Assembly (NCBI RefSeq): GCF_003129465.1
Contig: NZ_QFFF01000001.1
Span: 1,411,501 to 1,475,500 of the forward strand
Reading direction: 5' to 3'
Source of the DNA: Sphingosinicella humi
GTDB lineage: Bacteria > Pseudomonadota > Alphaproteobacteria > Sphingomonadales > Sphingomonadaceae
DNA length: 64,000 nt
Below, piece after piece: positions 54,654-64,000 of this stretch. Numbering within the stretch: the stretch's first letter is position 1; each line of letters starts with the position of its first letter. The position numbers and the translations under genes are program-made. The notes below the pieces were generated by a model. It saw only the letters and a program-made list of their open reading frames with translations. It made no database searches and was not told the origin of the DNA.

Positions 54654-55184
54654 TTGAGCGACAACAGCCCAAAGCTCGGCAGCCGCCTGCTGACCGGCGC
54701 CATCGCCGGCTTTGCCGGAACGCTGGCCATGACGGCGGCGATGCGGCGCATGCACGAGAAGCTGCCGGCGAAGCAACGCTATCCGCTGACGCCCCGCGAG
54801 ATCGTCGATTCAGCGGCCGGCGATGCCGGAACCGAAGCCGAGAACGAACTTTCCAAGGACGTCACCACGGCCGCCCATTTCGCCTACGGCGCGGCGACCG
54901 GAGCGCTGATGGGCGCCGCCAATGTCGCGATGGGGCCGGTGAGCGGCGGGATCGCCGGGGTGGGCGTGTGGCTGGCGAGCTATATGGGCTGGATACCCAC
55001 GGCGCGCCTGCTGAAGCCCGCCACGAACCACCCGCCGCGCCGCAACGTCCTGATGATCGCGGCCCATATCGTATGGGGCGTTAGTACCGCCCGCGCCATG
55101 CGCGAGCTGGCCCTGGCGCGGGAGATGATCTTCGACGACGGACCGGACAAGGATGCGCCGCCCGAGGGCGGCGCCGAGGTTTGA
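54654..55184 (+). CDS. DUF1440-like membrane protein
   Basis: The protein of about 176 residues has several Gly/Ala-rich membrane helices (LLTGAIAGFAGTLAMTAAM; AYGAATGALMGAANVAMG; GIAGVGVWLASYMGWIP) and a C-terminal helix, like the DUF1440 family. I propose TTG 54654 (MSDNSPKLGSRL) with GGAG upstream; ATG 54627 is an alternative. Function unknown. It converges on the small gene at 55185. Confidence 0.7.
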   Translation: MSDNSPKLGSRLLTGAIAGFAGTLAMTAAMRRMHEKLPAKQRYPLTPREIVDSAAGDAGTEAENELSKDVTTAAHFAYGAATGALMGAANVAMGPVSGGIAGVGVWLASYMGWIPTARLLKPATNHPPRRNVLMIAAHIVWGVSTARAMRELALAREMIFDDGPDKDAPPEGGAEV

Positions 55185-55478
55185 TCAATCGACATGCTTG
55201 CTGAGGTTGGGCGGGTCGCTCGCCGGGAAGCTTTCGTCCGATGCCTCGTCGACTTCGTCCCAGCGGCGCGGCGGGTCTCGCATCGTCTCGCGTCCCGCGG
55301 GCCGGACATTGCCGCTGTCGCCGACCGGGCCGGGGGGACGGCCGTGCGTCAGCGCCGGCGCGGGACGCTCACGGTGATTGCGATGGCGGATCATCCGGGC
55401 GGCGACATAGCCGCCTGCGGCCGCCAGAGCGGCCCCGAAACCCGTGGCGAGCGCCGTTTTGCGGTTCCAGCTCACCAT
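55185..55478 (-). CDS. Small membrane-associated protein with a DEASDESFPASDPP motif
   Basis: The 97-residue protein has one helix (about 8-28), a basic Arg/His stretch, a Pro-rich linker and the C-terminal motif WDEVDEASDESFPASDPPNL. I have seen this motif in many small stress-linked proteins of alphaproteobacteria. It follows the hemerythrin gene by one base, so both likely share the stress-type promoter at 56013-56038. Confidence 0.75.
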   Translation of the reverse strand: MVSWNRKTALATGFGAALAAAGGYVAARMIRHRNHRERPAPALTHGRPPGPVGDSGNVRPAGRETMRDPPRRWDEVDEASDESFPASDPPNLSKHVD

Positions 55479-55479
55479 G

Positions 55480-55986
55480 TCAGACCGCCTCCACCGCGAT
55501 CGGCTGGGCGGGCGGCAGGCCCTCGGTCTCGGCCTTCTGCTTCAGCTCCTGCTTGCGGGCGGCGAGCTGTTCGCCCAGCGCCTCAAGATCGATGTCGGTG
55601 GCGCGGGCCTGCTGGAAGATGTTGCCCTGCATCTTCTCCTCTTCCTTTACGTGATGCTCGATCTCTTCCTGCAGCACCTTCACCTTGGCGTCGTAGAACT
55701 GCTCGTCAGGCTCGGCCGCTTCGATGTCGTTGATCAGCAGCTTGGCGCCATCATGCTCGACGATCGCTTCGTCGAGGGCATCGTCCTCGATCTTGCCCCT
55801 CAGGGCCGGATAGAAAATCTCCTCCTCGATCATGGCGTGGATCTTCAGTTCGGTGCAGATCTGCCGCGCCAGTTTCTCCTTTTCCGAACTGCCCTTCGCC
55901 TTCTCGAACTTGGCGAATAACGCTTCCACTTCCCGGTGGTCCTGGGAGAGGAGATGCGTTGCATCCTGCTTGCTTTGATTAGCCAT
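55480..55986 (-). CDS. Hemerythrin-domain protein
   Basis: The 168-residue four-helix protein has the metal-binding histidines and acids in order: SQDHREVEALF, IHAMIEEEIFYPAL, EHDGAKLLI and EIEHHVKEEE, so it likely holds a di-iron site. Such proteins sense or bind oxygen, NO or iron in stressed cells. A Glu/Lys/Gln-rich helical tail follows. ATG 55986 has AGGAGG 7 bases upstream. The GGAAC-N17-TGTT promoter fits control by the general stress response. Confidence 0.9.
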   Translation of the reverse strand: MANQSKQDATHLLSQDHREVEALFAKFEKAKGSSEKEKLARQICTELKIHAMIEEEIFYPALRGKIEDDALDEAIVEHDGAKLLINDIEAAEPDEQFYDAKVKVLQEEIEHHVKEEEKMQGNIFQQARATDIDLEALGEQLAARKQELKQKAETEGLPPAQPIAVEAV

Positions 55987-56010
55987 TTCGTGCCTCCTGA
56001 TTTCGGGATG

Positions 56011-56038
56011 GGAACATTCGGGGCAAGCGGCCGGTTCC
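56011..56038. promoter_or_regulatory. Overlapping divergent stress-sigma promoters
   Basis: Minus strand: GGAAC (56038-56034), 17 bases, TGTT (56016-56013), toward the hemerythrin gene. Plus strand: GGAAC (56011-56015), 17 bases, GGTT (56033-56036), toward pncC. The alphaproteobacterial EcfG consensus is GGAAC-N16/17-CGTT, so each has a perfect -35 and a 3/4 -10. Both use the same 28 bases. Confidence 0.55.
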
Positions 56039-56067
56039 CTGTGGCCGGGGCCGGAGGAAAGGAAAAA

Positions 56068-56568
56068 GTGTCGGAAACCGAAACCCTTTCGCCCGTCCTG
56101 GACGAGGAGATCGAGAAGGCGACCTTGCGGCTGCTGGAGAAGGCGTGCGAGCGCGAGCTGTCGCTGGCCACGGCGGAGAGCTGCACGGGCGGGATGCTGG
56201 CGTCGCTGCTGACCGACGTCCAAGGCTGCGCCCATGCCTTCGAACGGGGCTTCGTCACCTATACGGATGACTCGAAAGCGGAGATGCTCGGCATTCCCTT
56301 GGACCTCATCAAGCGGGAAGGGGCGGTGTCCAGGGCGGTGGCGATCGCCATGGCGGAAGGAGCGCTGGAGCGATCGAAGGCGAATATCGCCCTTTCCGTC
56401 ACCGGCTATGCCGACAAGGGCGAAGAGCCGGGCCTGGTGCACTTCGCCTGCGCCCGGGGCGGCCGGATCACGGCCCATCGCGAAGAGCATTTCGGGCCGA
56501 TCGGCAGAGGTGCTACGCGGGTCGAGTGCATGCGGGTCGGGATCGAGATGATGACGGAGATGCTTTGA
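56068..56568 (+). CDS. pncC: Nicotinamide-nucleotide amidase (CinA C-terminal family)
   Basis: The 166-residue enzyme deamidates nicotinamide mononucleotide to nicotinic acid mononucleotide, recycling NAD. The catalytic ATAESCTGGMLASLLTDVQG motif, the FVTYTDDSKAEMLGI loop and the SVTGYADKGEEPGLVHFACA strand are present. I use GTG 56068, preceded by GGAGGAAAGGA. The next gene, nadE, starts right after its stop codon, so the pair supplies two NAD-pathway steps. Confidence 0.92.
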   Translation: MSETETLSPVLDEEIEKATLRLLEKACERELSLATAESCTGGMLASLLTDVQGCAHAFERGFVTYTDDSKAEMLGIPLDLIKREGAVSRAVAIAMAEGALERSKANIALSVTGYADKGEEPGLVHFACARGGRITAHREEHFGPIGRGATRVECMRVGIEMMTEML

Positions 56569-58623
<2,055 letters not shown>

Positions 58624-58668
58624 GGCGCTCCAACCGTCCCATACAAAGCTTGGTCAGGCGGATTCCCC

Positions 58669-58694
58669 GGAACTCGCCCCGCCTTCTCTACGTT
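58669..58694 (+). promoter_or_regulatory. EcfG-type general stress promoter
   Basis: GGAAC (58669-58673), 17 bases, CGTT (58691-58694) matches the alphaproteobacterial general stress consensus exactly. The GTG start of the short glycosyltransferase-like gene is 32 bases downstream. Confidence 0.75.
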
Positions 58695-58725
58695 ACGAGA
58701 AAACCTTTAAAATGCAGGGGTTTTC

Positions 58726-59331
58726 GTGTTCGACTTCGCCGCCTCTTCCGAGGTGCCTTCCTCCCTCTCCCTGCCACCCGGCCATTCGCTGATCTGTTTC
58801 TCGCATCTGCGCTGGAATTTCGAATTTCACAGGCTTCAATATCTGATGAGCCGCTTCGCCCGGAGCGGCCGGGTCGTCTATTGGGAGGAACCGGAGGAGG
58901 CGACGCCAGAGTGCGAGCCGGCGCTGGGCGTGCGCACCTGCGCAGAAAGCGGCGTCGTGATCGTCACCCCGTCCCTGCCCGAGCCGATGAAGCGGCTTGA
59001 CCGGGAGGCGGCGCTACGGGCGCTGCTCAACGAATTCCTGACCGAGGAAGAGGGGCCGTTCATCCGCTGGTATTGCGATCCGGAAATGCTCTTGTTCACT
59101 CGCCACCTCGCCTCCGCCGCCACCGTCTACGACATGACCTTGCCCATAGCGGGGCGAGTGCCGGTGCTGGAGCGCGAGTTGAGACGCATAGCCCACCATA
59201 TCTTCACCGGCGATACCGCCGCGCTGTGCGCGACGTTTGGAGAGCTGGCCCGTCGGCCGGATCCGACGCCGCTCACGCCGGTCAACGACCTGCTGCCGTC
59301 CGCTCTCGTTTCGGAGCCCCAGGCCGGCTGA
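58726..59331 (+). CDS. Truncated glycosyltransferase-like protein
   Basis: The 201-residue product matches only the N-terminal half of a bacterial GT-B glycosyltransferase group (HSLICFSHLRWNFEFHRLQYLMSRFARSGRVVYWEEP; full enzymes are near 370-400 residues and read HLRWDFVYQRPQHLMSRFA). The family then has YDxMDEL, here VYDMTLPIAGRVP, and a short tail. The sugar-nucleotide-binding half is missing. It starts at GTG 58726 with AGGGG upstream, behind a perfect stress promoter. It may be a pseudogene relic or a shortened protein with a new role. Confidence 0.75.
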   Translation: MFDFAASSEVPSSLSLPPGHSLICFSHLRWNFEFHRLQYLMSRFARSGRVVYWEEPEEATPECEPALGVRTCAESGVVIVTPSLPEPMKRLDREAALRALLNEFLTEEEGPFIRWYCDPEMLLFTRHLASAATVYDMTLPIAGRVPVLERELRRIAHHIFTGDTAALCATFGELARRPDPTPLTPVNDLLPSALVSEPQAG

Positions 59332-59451
59332 GCGCCACGGCGCTGCCTTCGCGAAACCGCAGCTTGCGCGGTGCGCCGCGATATTGCACCGTCTTGCCTT
59401 CCTATCTCACCAGCATCAGCGCCGTCCTGGCGCGTCCGGGAGCATATCTTC

Positions 59452-62400
59452 ATGGTCAAAGGCATCGCCGCCCTATCACTCTTCCTGCTCTCCACCACCG
59501 CGCTCGCCGCGGAGAAGGACGAGAAGAAATGGGATGTCGCCGCGCCGCCGATGCAAACCCGCCCGGTCAAGATCGACGTTACCGAGGGCACCTGGATGAA
59601 CCTCGACGTCAGCCCCGACGGCCGCACCATCGCCTTCGACCTTCTGGGCGACATCTACACTATCCCGATCACCGGCGGAGCGGCGACCCGGATCGCGGCC
59701 GGGATCCCCTATGAGGTTCAGCCCCGTTTCTCGCCGGACGGCAGCAAGATCGCCTTCACCTCGGATCGCGGCGGCGGCGACAATATCTGGATCATGAACG
59801 TCGACGGCTCCAACCGGCGACAGCTGACCAAGGAGGAGTTCACCCTCCTCAACAATGCCACCTGGAGCCCGGACGGAAACTACATCGCGGCGCGCAAGCA
59901 TTTCACCACGGGCCGTTCCCTCGGCACCGGCGAAATCTGGATGTATCACATCGGCGGAGGCGACGGCGTGTCGCTCGTCGAGCGGCCGAACAAGCAGTAT
60001 CAGAAGGAATTGGGCGAGCCGATGTTCACGCCGGACGGCAAGAGCATCTATTTCAGCCATGCCACCACGCCCGGCAACATGTTCGAATATGCCGAGAACT
60101 CCAATGCCGAGCTGTTCGCGATCGACCGCTACGATCTCGACACGGGCGAGCGGACCAAGGTAGCCGGCGGGCCGGGCGGCGCGGTGCGCCCGACGCCGTC
60201 GCCGGACGGCCGCTGGCTCGCCTATGTGAAGCGCGAGCGAGCCAAGTCCAAGCTCTACATCAAGGACTTGCAGTCGGGCGCGGAGCGCAAGATCTACGAC
60301 GACCTCGACCAGGACATGCAGGAGACCTGGGCGGTGCACGGCGTCTATCCGAACATGGACTGGACGCCCGACAGCCGCTCGATCGTCTTCTGGGCGGGCG
60401 GCAAGATCCATCGCATCGACGCCGATGGCTCCGGCCATGCCGAGATCCCCTTCTCGGTCTCAGATACGCGCGCGGTCGTCGATCCGCCCCGGCCCGAGGT
60501 GAATGTCTATAGCGACAGCTTCACCACCAAGATGCCGCGCTTCGCGACGCTGTCGCCCGACGGTCGACAGGTCGTGTTCGCCAGCCTCGGCCGGCTCTAC
60601 GTCAAGGGCGTCAACGGCGGCGAGCCGCGGCCGCTGACGGCGCCGGATGGCGACTTCCAATCCTTCCCCTCATGGTCGCGGGACGGCTCGCGCATCGTCT
60701 TCGTCAGCTGGAACGACCAGCGCCTCGGCGAAATCCGCACCGTCGCCGCCGACGGCAGCGGCATGACGACCGTAACCAAGAATCCCGGTCACTACCGGCG
60801 TCCGCGCTTCTCGCCGGACGGCCGCACCATCGTGTTCGAGAAAGGCGAGGGCGGCGGCCTGACCTCAGAGACCTGGTCGGCGAACCCCGGCGTCTACCGC
60901 ATTTCCACCGCCGGCGGCGAGGCGGTGCGCCTCACCACCGAGGGCGGCAATCCGCATTTCGGGGCATCGAATGACCGCGTCTTCATGGAGCTGCGCGAGG
61001 ACGAAAAGCTGAAGCTCGTCAGCGTCGACTTGAACGGCCACGACAGGCGCGTCCACGCCCAAGGCGAGATGGTGATCGGCTATGAAGTGTCGCCGACCGG
61101 CAACTGGGTCGCGTTCCGCGAGGATTACAACGCCTTCCTGATGCCCTTCTTCGGCGGCGCCAAGACCATCGAGATCGGCGCCAAGGCGTCGCAGCTTCCG
61201 GTCACCCGCGTCAGCGGCGATGGCGGCCAGTATCTCCATTGGGGCGCGGGCGGCCGCACCCTCGGCTGGAGCCTGGGGCCGACGCTCTATTCGACCGATG
61301 CGGCGACCGTGACCCGCGCCGGCGACGACAGCGAATATACCGCGCCCAAGACCGGCGTCTCCCTCGCCATGACCGTGCCGTCCGACAAGCCGGACGGCCT
61401 CGTCGCCCTCACCGGCGCCAAGATCATCACCATGTCGGACGAGAATGGCGGCATCATCGAGGACGGGGTCATCCTCGTCGAGAACAACCGCATCCGCGCG
61501 GTCGGCCCGCGCGGATCGGTGGATATTCCGGCGGCTGCGAAGCAGGTCGACATGGCCGGCAAGACGATCATCCCCGGCCTGATCGACGCCCACGCCCATG
61601 GTCCGTACGGCGAGGACGATCTCATCCCGCAGCAGAACTGGCAGCAGCTCGTCCATCTCGCCTTCGGCGTCACCACCGCGCACGATCCTTCGAACACCGC
61701 GAGCGAAGTGTTTGCGGCGGCCGAGATGCAGCGGGCGGGGCTGGTCCTGATGCCGCGCTCCTTCTCGTCCGGCGAGATCGTCTATGGCGCCAAGGCGCCG
61801 GGCCGGTTTGCGGTCATCGACGATTATGCGGATGCTCGCGCCCATGTGCATCGCCTGAAGGTCCAGGGCGCCCATTCGATCAAGAACTACAACCAGCCCC
61901 GCCGCGACCAGCGCCAGCAGGTGGTGAAGGCGGCGAAGGATGAGAATATCGCCGTCGTCGCCGAGGGCGCCTCGCTCTACGGGCAGGACATCTCGCTGAT
62001 CCAGGACGGCAACACGACGCTCGAGCACAACATCCCGCAGTCGATGCTCTACGAGGATGTGCTGAGCTTCTTCAGCCAGACCAAGGTGGGCTACACGCCG
62101 ACGCTCGGCGTCACCTATGGCGGGCCGGGCGGCGAGCCCTACTGGATCCAGGAAAGCCAGGTGTGGAAGCATCCGCTGCTGACCCAGCATGTGCCGACCG
62201 ACTATCTCAACGCCGAGCTCGTCCGCGTGGAGACGGCGCCCGAGGAGGATTATGCCGACCAGGTCAGTGCCCGCACCGCGGACATGCTGGCCGATCGCGG
62301 CGTCCCGGTGTCGATCGGCGCCCACGGCCAGCAGCAGGGCATCGCGGCCCATTGGGAGATATGGTCGTTCGTGCGCGGCGGCATGACTCCGCTGGAGGCG

Positions 62401-62634
62401 CTGCAGGCGGCGACCTCGGTGCCCGCCATGGCCCTCGGCTTCAAGGACATCGGCACCTTGGAACCGGGCAAGCTCGCCGACCTCGTCATCCTCGACGCCG
62501 ATCCGCTGGTCGACATCCGCAATAGCGACGATGTGTCGAAGGTCATGCTCAACGGCCGCCTCTACGATGCCGCGACGCTGGCCGAGGAAGTGACCGGCAC
62601 CAGCACGCTGCAACCCTATTATTGGGAGGACTGA
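59452..62634 (+). CDS. Secreted TolB-propeller amidohydrolase
   Basis: The 1060-residue protein has a signal peptide (about 1-20, TTALAAE). Residues about 40-600 hold TolB/WD40-like beta-propeller repeats (many SPDG-x-x-I/V-F/A motifs). An amidohydrolase barrel follows (TIIPGLIDAHAHG metal motif near 700; LEPGKLADLVILDADPL near 1015). It is likely periplasmic and cleaves amide or peptide-like substrates, as in the imidazolonepropionase-like group with N-terminal propellers. Start: ATG 59452 (MVKGIAALSLF) with GGGAG upstream. Confidence 0.9.
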   Translation: MVKGIAALSLFLLSTTALAAEKDEKKWDVAAPPMQTRPVKIDVTEGTWMNLDVSPDGRTIAFDLLGDIYTIPITGGAATRIAAGIPYEVQPRFSPDGSKIAFTSDRGGGDNIWIMNVDGSNRRQLTKEEFTLLNNATWSPDGNYIAARKHFTTGRSLGTGEIWMYHIGGGDGVSLVERPNKQYQKELGEPMFTPDGKSIYFSHATTPGNMFEYAENSNAELFAIDRYDLDTGERTKVAGGPGGAVRPTPSPDGRWLAYVKRERAKSKLYIKDLQSGAERKIYDDLDQDMQETWAVHGVYPNMDWTPDSRSIVFWAGGKIHRIDADGSGHAEIPFSVSDTRAVVDPPRPEVNVYSDSFTTKMPRFATLSPDGRQVVFASLGRLYVKGVNGGEPRPLTAPDGDFQSFPSWSRDGSRIVFVSWNDQRLGEIRTVAADGSGMTTVTKNPGHYRRPRFSPDGRTIVFEKGEGGGLTSETWSANPGVYRISTAGGEAVRLTTEGGNPHFGASNDRVFMELREDEKLKLVSVDLNGHDRRVHAQGEMVIGYEVSPTGNWVAFREDYNAFLMPFFGGAKTIEIGAKASQLPVTRVSGDGGQYLHWGAGGRTLGWSLGPTLYSTDAATVTRAGDDSEYTAPKTGVSLAMTVPSDKPDGLVALTGAKIITMSDENGGIIEDGVILVENNRIRAVGPRGSVDIPAAAKQVDMAGKTIIPGLIDAHAHGPYGEDDLIPQQNWQQLVHLAFGVTTAHDPSNTASEVFAAAEMQRAGLVLMPRSFSSGEIVYGAKAPGRFAVIDDYADARAHVHRLKVQGAHSIKNYNQPRRDQRQQVVKAAKDENIAVVAEGASLYGQDISLIQDGNTTLEHNIPQSMLYEDVLSFFSQTKVGYTPTLGVTYGGPGGEPYWIQESQVWKHPLLTQHVPTDYLNAELVRVETAPEEDYADQVSARTADMLADRGVPVSIGAHGQQQGIAAHWEIWSFVRGGMTPLEALQAATSVPAMALGFKDIGTLEPGKLADLVILDADPLVDIRNSDDVSKVMLNGRLYDAATLAEEVTGTSTLQPYYWED

Positions 62635-62657
62635 GCGGGGCCGGTTGGAGCTGTCGG

Positions 62658-62775
62658 CGTCATCCCGGCGGAAGCCGGGACCCAAGACCATCGACGCATG
62701 TAGGTTCAGTGACGCGTCGATCGCATAAATTTTCAGCGCCTGTGTTCTTGGGTCCCGGCTTTCGCCGGGATGACG
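62658..62775. repeat. Intergenic palindromic repeat
   Basis: CGTCATCCCGGCGGAAGCCGGGACCCAAGA at the left is inverted at the right as TCTTGGGTCCCGGCTTTCGCCGGGATGACG (one short insertion). An inner CGACGCATG...GACGCGTCG part lies between. It is in a 243-base gap before the PilZ genes. Confidence 0.8.
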
Positions 62776-62877
62776 ACAGGCGGGCGCCGTGCCCTCCTGC
62801 CGCTATCCGCATGGCCTTGCTAGGAATTCGGTAAGGCCTTTGAGGCATCTTCTCCCCAATTCGGGGGAGTGTGGGTC

Positions 62878-63198
62878 ATGGGATTGCAGAAGAGAAATCT
62901 CGCGCTGGCCGGGGATCTGATCCCGCGCGCGCAGTCGAGGCTGGTCGAGCAGAGGTCGGAGCCGCGCCATGCCGACATCGTCGAACGCGCGATCCTCACC
63001 TTTCGCGGCCAGGAATTTCTGGTCCCCGTCGTCAACATCTCCTCGCGGGGCACCATGATCGAAAGCGACATCGTGCCGCGCATCGGCGAGTCCGTGGCCG
63101 TCCAGTTCGAGGGCTGTACCCGCATGCAGGCCTTCGTCCGCTGGATCCGCGAGGGCCGCCTGGGCCTCAATTTCGGCCATGAAATCATATTGGGATAA
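62878..63198 (+). CDS. PilZ-domain protein 1
   Basis: The 106-residue protein is one PilZ domain with both c-di-GMP-binding motifs: RSEPR (RxxxR) near the N-terminus and NISSRG (D/NxSxxG). ATG 62878 has GGGGGAG upstream; the GTG at 62869 is too close to that SD. It overlaps or abuts the second PilZ gene. A single PilZ domain acts as a c-di-GMP-dependent adaptor. Confidence 0.88.
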   Translation: MGLQKRNLALAGDLIPRAQSRLVEQRSEPRHADIVERAILTFRGQEFLVPVVNISSRGTMIESDIVPRIGESVAVQFEGCTRMQAFVRWIREGRLGLNFGHEIILG

Positions 63199-63205
63199 CG
63201 CAACC

Positions 63206-63604
63206 ATGTTCCTCACCCAGATCGTCCCCGACGGCGCCGCCGATTGCCGCCGCAGCGAGACCCGGCTTTCTGTCTCGACCGACGTCGCCCTGCGGCCGTT
63301 CGGCGCGACGGGCACCGAGGCGCGGCTCGTCAACATCTCCAGCCGGGGTTTCATGGCGGAAACCGACTGCGACATCGCCAAGGGCGCTCGCGTGTGGCTG
63401 ACGCTGCCCGACGGCAGCCGCGCCAGCGCGCTCGTCATCTGGTCCAAGGACGGGAAGCTCGGCGCCCAATTCTCCGAGCCGATCGATCCGCTGGTCGTGT
63501 TCCAGGCGCTGGGGCGAAAGGCCTCGTCCGGCGCCAACCCGTTCGCTAAGGTCGCCCCAGCGCCGTCAGCACGTTCGGCAAAATCCCCGAAACCATCCGC
63601 TTGA
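63206..63604 (+). CDS. PilZ-domain protein 2
   Basis: The 132-residue protein has a PilZ domain with RSETR (RxxxR) and NISSRG, then a Ser/Ala/Pro/Lys-rich tail. ATG 63206 (MFLTQIVPDG) is 7 bases after the first PilZ gene; ATG 63179 inside that gene is possible. Its 3' end overlaps the convergent esterase gene by 59 bases. Both motif pairs are intact, so both adjacent proteins could bind c-di-GMP. Confidence 0.85.
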   Translation: MFLTQIVPDGAADCRRSETRLSVSTDVALRPFGATGTEARLVNISSRGFMAETDCDIAKGARVWLTLPDGSRASALVIWSKDGKLGAQFSEPIDPLVVFQALGRKASSGANPFAKVAPAPSARSAKSPKPSA

Positions 63605-64000
63605 TCCCCTGAAAATTGGGGTGGATGCCGTCACCCTGCAGCACCGCGCGGTCGCCGACGACATTGGCGAGGAAGAAGGGATAGAGATCGGCGCCGTATT
63701 TGCCGGCGAGATCGGGAAAGATGCGATTGAACTCGGCGGCGTAATCCGGCCCCAGATTGGGCGCCGCTAGCATTCCCGCGATCAGCACCTTGATGCCGCG
63801 CCGGTCGAGCTCGGCGACGATTGCCTCCATGTTCGCGCGGGTCTGCCGGGGCGGGAGGCCGCGCAGCATGTCGTTGCCGCCCAGCGCGACGATGGCAAGA
63901 TCCGGCTTTTCCTTGAGCCCGTCGAGCGTCCAATCGAGCCGCGCCCGTCCTGCCGCCGAGGTATCGCCGGAAACGCCGGCGTCGGAGACGAAGGCGCGGA
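63546..64000 (-). CDS. tesA: GDSL/SGNH arylesterase (TesA-like), 5' end outside the window
   Basis: The frame is open to the right edge, so the N-terminus with the GDSL block is not seen. The part present has block III (ALGGNDMLRGLPPRQ) and block V (DGIHPNFQGIKRM) with the catalytic Asp-His pair. It should be a periplasmic esterase/lysophospholipase of the TesA group. The stop is TAG at 63546-63548, with a 59-base convergent overlap with PilZ 2. Confidence 0.9.
   Translation of the reverse strand, partial: RAFVSDAGVSGDTSAAGRARLDWTLDGLKEKPDLAIVALGGNDMLRGLPPRQTRANMEAIVAELDRRGIKVLIAGMLAAPNLGPDYAAEFNRIFPDLAGKYGADLYPFFLANVVGDRAVLQGDGIHPNFQGIKRMVSGILPNVLTALGRP

Overview
The window is about 64 kb of GC-rich DNA with dense short operons, gene-end overlaps of the ATGA/GTGA type and strong purine Shine-Dalgarno (SD) sites. 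Gene content and order point to an alphaproteobacterium of the order Sphingomonadales. The evidence is the rimP-nusA-ylxR-infB-rbfA-truB-rpsO-pnp operon, an aa3 oxidase operon ctaC-ctaD-ctaB-ctaG-ctaE followed by DUF983 and SURF1, several GGAAC-N17-NGTT promoter-like sites of the alphaproteobacterial general stress sigma factor, and palindromic intergenic repeats of types I associate with sphingomonads. This is inferred from reading only; no search was run. No rRNA, CRISPR array, prophage or insertion sequence was found.

Layout. 1-3.5 kb: small genes (lipoprotein, IF-1 paralogue, two short hypotheticals) and an OmpA-domain protein. 3.5-13.3 kb (minus): the RNA/translation operon from rimP down to pnp, with a palindromic repeat inserted in frame in truB. 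13.4-14.7 kb: two Hsp20 genes behind a heat-shock promoter and a possible RNA thermometer. 14.7-21.8 kb: lipoprotein, methyltransferase plus type III polyketide synthase, PQQ sugar dehydrogenase, trmB, a mechanosensitive channel that lacks a normal start codon, an orphan 2Fe-2S subunit, rpsU and an FKBP. 21.9-25.7 kb (minus): pyrE-pdxJ-acpS-lepB-perM. 25.9-34.4 kb (plus): cytochrome oxidase and its assembly genes, then an M16 peptidase and an rRNA-methyltransferase-like protein. 34.5-36.6 kb: ccmAB, a zincin, a pterin dehydratase and tRNA-Ser(GGA). 36.6-39.3 kb: a CHASE2-EAL phosphodiesterase and a 34-residue peptide gene with its own promoter and terminator. 39.5-41.4 kb: chromate transporter and Rrf2 regulator.

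The most interesting block is 41.4-54.6 kb. A sensor kinase and a sigma-54 activator (minus) lie divergent to a 62-residue secreted cysteine-containing peptide gene and a MacA/MacB-like operon (adaptor, ATPase, three tandem paralogous FtsX-type permeases). Both plus-strand units have a -24/-12 sigma-54 promoter. Upstream of each lies a pair of 18-bp palindromes of form CTGTCCG-N4-CGAACAG, with the same 21-bp centre spacing in both pairs. Together these look like a self-contained envelope or peptide-responsive export regulon.

54.6-64 kb: membrane and stress-related small proteins, hemerythrin, pncC-nadE for NAD metabolism, a truncated glycosyltransferase behind a perfect stress promoter, a large TolB-propeller amidohydrolase, two PilZ proteins and the 3' part of a GDSL esterase that runs off the right edge.
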